Origin: Okapia johnstoni
Taxonomy: Eukaryota; Chordata; Mammalia; Artiodactyla; Giraffidae
Length of the DNA stretch: 64,000 nt
Reading direction: 5' to 3'
Assembly: GCA_024291935.2 (NCBI GenBank)
Contig: CM044315.1
Coordinates: 78,846,385-78,910,384 of the forward strand
Shown here piece by piece: positions 55,490-64,000 of this stretch. Under the pieces are notes generated by a model that was given only the letters and a program-made list of their open reading frames with translations, did not search any database and was not told where the DNA came from. A program made the position numbers and the translations under genes. The first letter of the stretch is position 1, and each line of letters opens with the position of its first letter.

Positions 55490-56040
55490 CATAAGTTTTC
55501 TTTTACCAGAAGGAGAAGTAGTAAAGTTCTAGAAGTTATACGTGGTGGTAAGAAGGACACTGATTTCACCTTCCAGTTTTCAGTAGAAGAATAAGTTGGA
55601 GAGGGAGCTTTGGCTGGTGAAGGGGTGGTGGTGGGTGAAGGAAGGGTCCTCAAGGGATCACCAGGCTTCAGTTTAGGCAAAAGAAAAGCTTGGGGATGTC
55701 GGTATCTAAGGGAGTTTATAAGTTTCAGAATGAAAGTTCAAGAGGATACAAAGGAATGACTGGGGATCAGGGCCAAGAAGGAGTGCTGGATCAGTTGAGG
55801 GGATATCAAGAACAGGTGAGGGGAGTCACAAAGGTAGGGTGATCCTTTTGAATGGAGTTTGTCCTGAGAATTCCTTGATGAAAGAGGTATACACCGGCCG
55901 AGTATAGTTGGGAGCCTTCTTGTGGTGATTTGGCAATAATACGGTACTGTGGTCCCTGCAGCTTCACATTGGGGTGCAGAGGGGGATTTGATGGCTCAGG
56001 GCATCTGCCCCCAGGGTTACATGGAACAGCCACTGAGACC
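55490..56040. other. Unassigned intergenic sequence
   Basis: Nothing recognised. Confidence 0.4.
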
Positions 56041-56044
56041 TAGA

Positions 56045-56430
56045 GCCCAACTCATTGTAGGCCTTTCCCACCAGCCTCCTCTCACTTCATTGTACTCTCT
56101 GCTCTAGACATCATAGCCACCTTTTAGATCCTCAATTCTTGCGCGTTCTTCTCTGCCACAGGGGCATACACCCTTCTCTCTGCCCTCTCTTATTCATCCT
56201 TCAGATCTTGACTAAAACATCCCTCCTTTGGGTACACCCCAGGCTCCCCTGTTATTCTCTCTCATCACATTATGTTCTTCTCCTTCACAGAGCTTATCAT
56301 AGTTATAATTTTGCAGTTATCTTTGTGCTCATTTAATTAAAGCCCCTCTCTTTTGCTTGTCTATAAATTCCACAAGGGTCATGTCTGTTTGATACACGTG
56401 GTATTCTAATACTTGCATATAATAGGTGGG
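56045..56430 (+). mobile_element. L2 3' end relic
   Basis: The series ttattcatccttcagatctt, tcacagagcttatcatagtt and aattccacaagggtcatgt matches L2 3' end order. Confidence 0.6.
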
Positions 56431-56681
56431 ATGGTTTTAAAATATATCCACAAATGCTTTGACACTCACCCTTTCAAGGGATAAAACTAATTTTCCTCCT
56501 CTTGATGTGGACCAGACTTAGTGACTTGCTTCTAACAAATAGAATGTAGTGGAAGTGACAATATATAACTTCTGAGGTTATAGAAAGAATAAAGCTTCCT
56601 CCTGGTGCTTTCTTGTTCTTGGATCACTTGCTCAGGGAAAGCCAGGGCATGCTGTGACATCACTCAAGAAACACTGTGGTA

Positions 56682-56843
56682 GGGATTTCCCTGGTGGTCC
56701 AGTGGCTAAAACTCCATGCTCCCAATGCAGGGGACCTGGTTTGAACCCTGATCAGGGAACTGTATTCCACATGATGCAACTAAAGATGTCCACAACTAAA
56801 ACCTAGCACAGCCAAATAAATAAATATATACATATTTTTTAAA
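56682..56843 (+). mobile_element. CHR-type SINE
   Basis: Starts gggatttccctggtggtcca and ends cacagccaaataaataaata plus AT tail. An imperfect 16-bp TSD (aagaaacactgtggta against aagaaacaccatggta) flanks it. Confidence 0.87.
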
Positions 56844-56995
56844 AAGAAACACCATGGTAAGACTCACATGGAGAGGAACTGAGGCCTCCTGTCAATAGCC
56901 AGCATCAAGTTTTCAGTCATGGGAGGAAGGCATCTTTTTGTCTTTCTTTTTTTAATTAAAACTTTCTATTTTCTATTGAAGTATAGCCAATTAAC

Positions 56996-57680
56996 TGGGT
57001 CAGAAAGATCCCCTGGATGAGGAAATGGCCACCCACTCCATTATTATTGCCTGGAAAATCCCATGGACAGAGGAGCCTGTCTGGCTTCAGTCCATGGGGT
57101 TGCAAAGAGTCAGACACAACTTAGTGACTAAAACAACCACAACTCTATGGCATGCATTGTGCTGGTTCTTGTTAGGGACAGACAAAATATTCCACATAAG
57201 TCACAACTTTTGCATACTAAGGACACTACTTTTACCTCAGACTTTAGCAAGGAATTATACTTCCTGGTTAACAAAATGAAATTTCAAATTCTTTTTTTTT
57301 TTAAAATAAATTTATTTATTTTAGTTGGGGGCTAATTACTTTACAATATTGTAGTAGTTTTTGCCATACATTGACATGAATCAGCCATGGGTTCACATGT
57401 GCTCCCCCTCCCGAACCCTCCTCCCACCTCCCTCCCCATCCCATCCCTCTGGGTCATCCCAATGCTCTAGCCCTGAGCATTTGTCCCATGCATAGAACAT
57501 GGAATGGTGTTGCACTTCACATATGACAATATACATGTTTCAATGCTATTGTCCCAGAACGTCCCACCCTCACCTTGAAATTTCAAATTCTTTATGAGCA
57601 ACTGAGAATTCTCTGAATCCTGATGCAATAATTTCAGGCCATGGTGTCACAAAGAGTTGGACACCACTGAGCCATCACAC
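56996..57680 (+). mobile_element. Composite retroposon: Bov-tA body, unique segment, second Bov-tA tail
   Basis: Bov-tA body at 56996-57146, then about 195 bp of non-SINE DNA (itself hit by an L1), then a second Bov-tA 3' tail near 57638-57680 (ccatggtgtcacaaagagtt). One 13-bp TSD bounds the whole. Confidence 0.65.
57295..57575 (-). mobile_element. L1 3'-end insertion with 18-bp TSD
   Basis: T-run, then ttagttgggggctaattact, ending in gtcccaccctcacct. Perfect TSD TGAAATTTCAAATTCTTT at 57277-57294 and 57576-57593. Youngest layer of this nest. Confidence 0.93.
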
Positions 57681-58301
57681 ATAGCCAATTAACAATGTTG
57701 TGATAGTGTCAGGCGAACAGCCAATGGACTCAGCCATACATACACGTGTAACCATTCTTCCCCAAACTCCCCTTCCATCCAGGCTGCCATATAACATTAA
57801 GCAGAGTTCCCTGTGCTATACAGTAGGACCTTGTTGGTTATCCATTGCATTCATTTTAAGTATAGCAGAATGTCCATGTTGATCCCAAACTCCCTAGCTA
57901 TCCCTTCCCCCAATTGGAGGAAGGCACCTTGAAAGTGGATCCTCCAGCCCTGGTCAAGCCTTCAGATAGCTGTAGCTCTGACTGGCATCTAACTATAATC
58001 TCATGAGAGAATCTAAGCCAGAACCACTGCAACAAGTTGCTCCCTATGAGAGATAATAAGTGATTATCATTATTGGTTTAAGCATCCAAGTTTTGGGGTA
58101 ATTTATAATGCAACAATAGGTAACAACTATTTACTGAATGAATGAATCACCAAATTCATGAACACCTTTTTTGTTTTTTCATTTTTTTTCTGGTTTGGTG
58201 TCAATCAGTAATTAGAACAATAATGATTCTAATAGGTGCCTGAAACTTCCTGTTGCCTCTTCTCTGCATTTCACTTTATATATAGACTTTTTCATCTTTA
58301 T

Positions 58302-58578
58302 GGGAGAAGGCAATGGCAACCCACTCCAGTACTCTTGCCTGGAAAATCCCATGGACGGAGGAGCCTGGTAGGCTGCAGTCCATGGGGACGTGAAGAGTCA
58401 GACACGACTGAGCGACTTCACTTTCACTTTTCATCTCATGCATTGGAGAAGGAAATGGCAACCCACTCCAGTGTTCTTGCCTGGAGAATCCCAGGGATGG
58501 AGGAGCCTGGTGGGCTGCCATCTATGGGGTCGCACAGAGTCGGACACGACTGAAGCGACTTAGCAGCAGCAGCAGCAG
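58302..58578 (+). mobile_element. Bov-A2 SINE with (CAG)n tail
   Basis: Two Bov-A monomers, then acttagcagcagcagcagca. The dimer is complete. Confidence 0.92.
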
Positions 58579-58579
58579 T

Positions 58580-59868
58580 ATCCTTATGTGTGGGAGAAAA
58601 ATAGACAAAGAAATCAGCAAAAATACTTAACCCTCAAAAGATTGCATTTATCTGAGTGATTTCGATATAAGGAAAGATTAATTATATTTTCTCTTCCATT
58701 ACACACTACCAAAGATTAATTGGCATAAAAGTAAAGCTGACAAGGCAAAATTCTTAAGGATCATCAAATAATGGTGAAATTTTGGCTGAGAGATGGTTTT
58801 TTTTTTTTTTAATTTTTTAAATCTCTAATGTAGATCTTTTTAACACAATTTTTAAGTCAATAAAGTTAACTTACATTTCATTGGATGCTTTGATAAAATG
58901 TTTGCACCTTTTGGATTTAAAAGGCCAAGTACTTAATGGTCGTTGACTATTGCAACAGCTTTGTCTTTGCCTATGTCAACAGAACCTCCAGAATCCTTTC
59001 AGCCTCATAGAGGACTGAGGGAATTTTCAAAGGGAATCTTGACCTAATAGGACGTAGCATCCGTTGTTCCCTGTTGTAGCTGCAGAGCAAAAGCAATGCC
59101 TGGCACACAGCAGGCATTCGAAACATATTTGTTGAATAAATGAATGAATGAATAGATCCCTTTACTCATCATAGTCATTGCGATGTTAAAAGCTGTTCCA
59201 GTTGCCTAAGTAGGAATGAATGCATAACTAACACTATCTGGCAAAAGGAAGGAAAGTCTGAATTATGTAGCATCAATCTGACAAGTGCAGCGAGCTACTG
59301 TGTTATTGTTTGTTTGCTCATATTTGCATTTTCTTCACAAAAATAAAATTTTTGTTTTACAACTGTGTGGTCGATTAAGGGTGTGGCTAATTCTGTGGAC
59401 TGGCTCATTCAACATCTGTTCCAGTCTCATTACAGTGTGTTTTCCTGGAAGGCATACTGAAAAGTTTAAAAGTACATTTTCCAGACTTTTTTGCTGCTAG
59501 GGTTCTGAATGAGATGTGGGTTCCTTCATTCAAATGCATCCACCTGTAACCTGAAAATGAACAGTTAAGAGGGAGAGTTTGAGGCATATATCTTGCTCGT
59601 TCTGATAGTTGAGAGGAAAGGGGTTTGATGTGTATCTGGAAGCAGAGGTACCGACTCCCTAATTTGGCAGGGAACTTCCTGATGCGGAAGAGGAGGCAGG
59701 ATTCCAGAGCTAGTGCCCGGTGGTTACTCCGATTCAGCAGGTGGTCTCCTGTTTTTCTAGGGGGCAGCAGCCTTCTTCACAGCCCAGTTCTGCAGAGTGG
59801 ATTACAGAATTTTTCCTGGGTGATCAAACTGGAGTCTGTTTCCTCAGGGCCTCTAACAACATTGTAAG
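58580..59868. other. Intergenic sequence with one MIR/L2 tail
   Basis: A gcctggcacacagcaggcat and aatgaatgaatga tail at about 59095-59153 is a MIR/L2 3' end. Otherwise nothing is recognised. Confidence 0.45.
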
Positions 59869-59884
59869 CCACTTAATACCTTGC

Positions 59885-60004
59885 CCCTGGAGAAGGAAAT
59901 GGCAACCCACTCCAGTACTCTTGCCTGGAAAATCCCATGGACGGAGGAGCCTGGTAGGCTATAATCCATGGGGTCACAAAGAGTCGGACACGACAGAGGA
60001 ACTT
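59885..60004 (+). mobile_element. Bov-A monomer SINE with 15-bp TSD
   Basis: Single Bov-A unit starting cctggagaaggaaatggcaa. TSD CACTTAATACCTTGC at 59870-59884 and 60005-60019. Confidence 0.93.
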
Positions 60005-60169
60005 CACTTAATACCTTGCACCAAATCCCTTTCTGCCCAAGTGAGTAGTTTTCTCTGCCATTAAGCCCTAGGGACTGAGAATTATTATACATCTGACACA
60101 TGATTGATTACTATGTGGATTGTTAGAATATGGAGGTACTTTTATATTTATGAAGTGCCACATACTCTT

Positions 60170-60332
60170 TTGATCTGGGTTCGATTCCTGGGTAGGGAAG
60201 ATCCCTGGAGAAGGAAATGGCAACCCACTCCAGTATCCTTGCCTGGAAAATTTCATGGATGGAGGAGCCTGGCAGGCTACAGTCCATGAGGTCACAAAGA
60301 GTCAGACACGACTGAGCAACTTCACTTTCACA
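60170..60332 (+). mobile_element. Bov-tA SINE, 5'-truncated
   Basis: From ctgggttcgattcctgggta to tgagcaacttcactttcaca. Confidence 0.87.
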
Positions 60333-60412
60333 GAATCCTAGTTCCCCAACCAGGGACTGAACCCAGGCCCATGGCAGTGAAATCATGGAGTCCTAACCAC
60401 TGGGCTGAACCA
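60333..60412 (-). mobile_element. CHR-type SINE fragment
   Basis: The series tagttccccaaccagggact and cctaaccactgggctgaacc, directly abutting the preceding Bov-tA. Confidence 0.7.
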
Positions 60413-60526
60413 CTCACTGGACATACTCTATTGTCAGGAAGATCCAGTTTCAACAAAAATGTGTGCTTCTACAACAATCTATACATTGGTTTTTTATTTG
60501 TTCATTCATTTATTTAACATATTTAT

Positions 60527-60818
60527 GGGACTTCCCTGGTGGTCTAGTGGTTAAGAATCTGTGCTGCCAGTGCAGGGGACATGGGTTCAACTGATGGTCC
60601 GAGAAGATTCCACATGCCATGGGGCAACTAAGCCTGCATGGCACAACCACTGAAGCCTGTTCGCCCCTAGAGTCCATGCTCTGCAACAAGAGAAGCCACC
60701 GCAATGAGAAACCCATGCACTGCAACTGCAGAGTAGCTCCTGCTTGCCGCAACTAGAGAAAGCCCATATGCAGCAACGAAGACCTAGCACAGCCTAAATA
60801 AATCAATTAATTAATTAA
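60527..60818 (+). mobile_element. CHR-type SINE, full length
   Basis: From gggacttccctggtggtcta to tagcacagcctaaataaatc with ATTA tail. Confidence 0.88.
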
Positions 60819-60821
60819 TAA

Positions 60822-60960
60822 ACATTTATTTATTTGGATGTGGTGAGTCTTCATTGTGGCATGCGAACTTTTAGTTGCAGTATATGGGATCTAGTTCCCT
60901 GACCAGGGATCCACCCAGGCCCCCTGGGAGTCTAAGCCACTGAACCACCAGGAAAGTCCC
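60822..60960 (-). mobile_element. CHR-type SINE, opposite orientation to neighbour
   Basis: From ttatttatttggatgtggtg to actgaaccaccaggaaagtc. With 60527-60818 it makes a tail-to-tail pair. Confidence 0.83.
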
Positions 60961-60964
60961 TATC

Positions 60965-61790
60965 CATTGATTTTTTTGAAAAATCCTATGAAATTTGAAT
61001 TTCATTGAAGAACTTTTTTGTTGCTTGCTAATGCTATTAGGACTGAAGTTTGCATGCAACCGAGTTCTACTGGATTTAAGCAAAAGAAAAATGCATTTAT
61101 AAAAGGTCTTCTCACAGAAGGCAAGGGCAAGTATGCAGCTGGACCTCAAGGTGACCTGGAGTCAGTGACTGCAGTGCTGCTGAAAACCCAGGAAGCCCCT
61201 CTCACCAGCTCTCACCATTGTTTCTCTTTGAATATATGCTTCCTTCTTTCTCTCTACTAACTTTATCTGCATCCCAATAAACAGAGTTGTTTTTTTTTTA
61301 AAGGGTCTATCTCTGCTTATGTATTCTCCATTTAAGAGAACAGAGAGGCAGACAAAAACAGCAATCCCCTAGACCCAATTCCAGAATCTTAAGGAAAGAC
61401 TGTGAGTAGCCTGCTTTAGTCAGGTGCATGGTTCAGCCAAGTTCACAGCTCAAGGATGCTTCACCTTGTTCTCTATGTAGAGGGTACCCCTGGAGCACAG
61501 CACTCTGTGCAAGAGAGTATGGATGATGTGAATGTGAATGATGCCTCTTGGACTTGTGCCACCATTCTGAACCAGTCCGCTGGGATCTGGAGTTAGAGTC
61601 CCGTTGTGAGAGCCTGGCAGTGGGTACTCTGCTCATGGTATCATAGTGGGGAGAGGGAAGCGGATCTGCAGGAAGGGGAAGTTGCCATATGAGAGGGAAT
61701 TATTGGGCACTCAGATGACAAGCTCACTGATGTTCATTACAAGAGTGGTATGTTGATTTTACCTATATTAGCTAAAGGGTAGGCAAACTA
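60965..61790. other. Unassigned intergenic sequence
   Basis: Nothing recognised apart from a T/A-run near 61290. Confidence 0.4.
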
Positions 61791-61792
61791 CA

Positions 61793-62008
61793 TACAGCCC
61801 ATAGGCCAAATTCAGTCTGCTGGGTTTTTGTAAATACAGATTTATTGGAACACAATCATGCTTGTTTGTTTGAATGTTGTTTATGGCTGCCCTTTTTCAG
61901 TACTGGCAGAGTTAAGCAGTTGCAGCAGGAATCCCATGGTTCACAAAGCTACAATATTTACTGTCTGGCCCATTACAGAGGAAATTTGTTCACCCCTGTA
62001 TTAGACCC
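61793..62008. mobile_element. Old non-autonomous DNA-transposon-like element
   Basis: The series ggcaaactacatacagccca, attggaacacaatcatgctt and tactgtctggcccattacag, ending gttcacccctg, matches a common mammalian MER-type element. I believe it is hAT-class but cannot name the family with certainty. Confidence 0.5.
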
Positions 62009-62120
62009 CTGCTACTCAAAATGAGGTTCGCAAGCCAGCAGTCTCAGCATCACCCGGCAGCTTGTCAGATCTCCACTTGCAACTTCTGAGTCAGAACCTG
62101 TTCTTTTTTTCCCCAGTGAG
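62005..62120. mobile_element. MER5A-like (hAT-Charlie) left part
   Basis: The series ctgctactcaaaatgaggtt, gcatcacccggcagcttgtc and acttctgagtcagaacctg follows MER5A order. The partner fragment is at 62775-62832. Confidence 0.55.
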
Positions 62121-62145
62121 GCATTTTCTTTGCATGTATGTGTTA

Positions 62146-62360
62146 CTTCCCAGGTGGCACAGTGGTAAAGAATCCGCCTGCCAACGCAGGAGACTCAGGA
62201 AATGTGGGTTCAATCCCTATGGGAAGATCGCCTGGAGGAAGAGATGGCAGCCCACTCCAGTATTTTTACCTGGAGAATCCCATGGACAGAGGACCCTGGT
62301 GGGCTATGGTCCATGTGGTCACAAAGAGTCGGACACGACTGAGTGACTGAGCATACACAC
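62146..62360 (+). mobile_element. Bov-tA SINE
   Basis: From acttcccaggtggcacagtg to cgactgagtgactgagcata. Confidence 0.9.
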
Positions 62361-62774
62361 GTTATATCCCTAGAAAAAGAAGCCCAAGATTTTCCCTCAT
62401 GTGTGTTTTCATCTTGCTTCTTTGTGGTCCTTGATGCCAGCTAAGGTTATCAGTATAATGAAACCAAAGTGACGGGATGGTAGCAGGTTATTCTGCCATT
62501 TTCCTAGATCTTTGAGTTGTACGTCAAATCTGGGTCTGATCTCCACACTTGCCTGTGAGGTTCACAACAATTTTCCCAGCTCTGTGATCATCAGTGACTT
62601 CAGATTGGCCAATTTAGCCATGCCTCATCATCACAGTTAGACACTGGATGTTGGCTTTGGAGCACAGGCTAATAAGAATCTCTCTTTTTGGCATTGTTGA
62701 TGCTCTTGAGAATATCAGTCAGGACATTTGTGTGCACCATTATGACAGCACAGAAAGATGGCAGACAGAATGTG
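62361..62774. other. Unassigned segment between MER5A halves
   Basis: About 410 bp with no recognised repeat, between the two MER5A-like pieces. Confidence 0.4.
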
Positions 62775-62832
62775 CTTTTTAACAAGATCCCCAGGTGATT
62801 TGGAGGCACACTAAGATTTGAGAAGCACTGTA
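62775..62832. mobile_element. MER5A-like right end
   Basis: The series ctttttaacaagatccccag, gtgatttggaggcacacta and tttgagaagcactgta matches the MER5A terminus. Confidence 0.6.
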
Positions 62833-63200
62833 TTAAACTCCTCAATGGGCACAATCAATATTATTGAAACTTTTGTTTCACACCAGCCCCTTTTAACCTG
62901 CTGGGACATGATGCAATCTCCCACGCACATTAGACTAGTGTGCTACAGATTCGATGCAGTGAGTTTTTTTCAAAATATGTCAGGGAAGAGTGTCATTGCA
63001 GTCAGCTAGAATCAGCCCAGACAAAGGGCTACCTGGCTACAGTTTGTTAGGTACCTACTCATTCGTTCAGTTATAACAAATAATTATTGAGAGTATGCTC
63101 TGTGCTGAACACTGAACTACAAATGGTGAACAAATTGGCCCAGTCTCAGTCCTCTCAGTTGTGAGTCTTTCATACATCATCTCATTTAATTTTTCCTATA
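62833..63200. other. Unassigned intergenic sequence
   Basis: A MIR-like stretch (ttattgagagtatgctctgt) lies near 63080-63180. Confidence 0.4.
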
Positions 63201-63202
63201 AC

Positions 63203-63343
63203 TGGAACGTCCCTGGGGATCTGGTGTCTAAAACTCCACACTCCCAATACAGGGGGCCTGAGTTTGATCCCTGATCAGGAAACTAGATCCCACATGCTGC
63301 AACTAAGGCCCGGTGTCACCAAATAAAAAATAAATAAATAAAA
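63203..63343 (+). mobile_element. CHR-type SINE
   Basis: The series tggaacgtccctggggatct, tttgatccctgatcaggaa and caccaaataaaaaataaata. It appears to split a MIR (63080-63200 and 63345-63480). Confidence 0.82.
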
Positions 63344-63344
63344 T

Positions 63345-63480
63345 TCTTCCTATGATCTATGAGGTGGGGACTTCAATCCCCATGAGGACATTGAGGCTCA
63401 GAGAGGTTAATGACTTCCTCAAAGTCATGTGACTGGTGAGTGGCAGAGCTGAAAATAGAATCTGTGTCTACCTGACACTA
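63345..63480 (-). repeat. MIR
   Basis: The series ttgaggctcagagaggttaa, cctcaaagtcatgtgactgg and tgagtggcagagctgaaaa. Confidence 0.7.
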
Positions 63481-64000
63481 TCGTTTGTTTTTTCCTATGC
63501 AGCACTGATAGACATGGTTCTTAGAGATTATAATCTAAATTAGGTCTACAGCCGGAGAGCCAGTGTTTTATAGATAAGAAGCAGAATATTCTTATCTCCT
63601 ACTTCCCAGATACAGTCAAGATGATGCTGTAAGATTGGGGAAGGCTGGAAACTAGAGGACCCTCTCTTCAAAGTGACAGACCTGGCACCTTTATCAGTGA
63701 GAAAGACAGATAATTCTGGTTCAATTACTTCTTCCAGACCCTTGGAATGAGGGATTCACCTAAGGTCCTATGGTAGGACAAGAACAGCACTGCTCTGGGG
63801 AGAAAAGAGTCAGGGTTAATGCTTCCTCCTCCAAGAGACTCTTAGGATGAATCCCATTCACTTGGGTCACCCTGCCTTTCTGACTCTTCTTCCATCTGTT
63901 CTATACAGGTCCTTCCTTGGGTCCCCTCTGCTGACCCAGCCCTTCCTTCCTGCATTGCTTCTCAGTCATTCCACTGTATTCTCTGGAACTTCCTTTCTGA
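63481..64000. other. Unassigned sequence to window end
   Basis: Nothing recognised. Confidence 0.4.

Larger units (their letters stand above)
56950..57910 (-). mobile_element. L1 3' UTR relic, split by a composite insertion
   Basis: Outer L1 (left atttctattgaagtatagcc; right aacaatgttgtgatagtgtc, cagagttccctgtgctatac, ttggttatccattgcattca). A TSD ATAGCCAATTAAC at 56983-56995 and 57681-57693 marks the insertion inside it. Confidence 0.75.

Noticed and set aside
22007..64000. A hidden novel multi-gene system in the intergenic part
   Set aside because: Every longer frame resolves into LINE, SINE, ERV or low-complexity sequence, or lacks any support. I found no coherent gene cluster.

Overview
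This is a mammalian nuclear window from a pecoran ruminant, most likely a bovid. The evidence is the dense load of BovB (RTE) LINE copies, Bov-tA and Bov-A2 SINEs, CHR-type tRNA-derived SINEs and a ruminant L1 3' end. Species cannot be fixed from the sequence; cattle, sheep and goat all remain possible.

The first 22 kb is gene-rich and keeps the order known at human 1p34.1, in reverse orientation. TESK2 (3' part, plus strand, last six coding exons 4534-7661) converges on TOE1 (minus, 8 exons, 12273-8810). TOE1 is head-to-head with MUTYH (plus, coding 15854-19956), and MUTYH converges on the single-exon gene HPDL (minus, 22006-20834). I placed every splice junction by hand and checked that codon counts and phases close: TOE1 gives 566 aa, MUTYH (nuclear form) 536 aa, HPDL 390 aa, and the visible part of TESK2 392 aa. 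TOE1 and MUTYH share a CpG-rich, TATA-less bidirectional promoter (about 12040-12610). The genes are not one pathway: TESK2 is a LIMK-like dual-specificity kinase, TOE1 an snRNA 3' exonuclease, MUTYH an adenine DNA glycosylase, and HPDL a mitochondrial dioxygenase-like enzyme.

From about 22.1 to 64 kb I find no convincing protein-coding gene. The region is intergenic DNA with nested retroelements: six BovB fragments (the longest about 1.9 kb, minus strand, 27432-29350), about 20 Bov-tA/Bov-A2 copies, about 15 CHR-type SINEs, L1, L2 and MIR relics, a decayed endogenous retrovirus pol region (about 43.2-46.1 kb) and hAT-type DNA transposon scraps. Many insertions have readable target-site duplications (TSDs), so the order of nesting can be worked out. 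An isolated GC-rich block at about 25.75-26.03 kb is the only promoter-like sequence in the intergenic part.

The most interesting points are local. They are a five-copy 14-residue repeat in the TOE1 C-terminus, MUTYH and TOE1 start codons overlapping in one CATG, two non-GT donors in MUTYH (one probably removing the mitochondrial leader exon), a duplicated splice donor in the TESK2 kinase domain, a C-terminal extension of HPDL, a nearly perfect 200-bp tandem duplication in a TESK2 intron, and a 194-bp-arm inverted repeat at 29.4-30.2 kb. I see no new multi-gene system.
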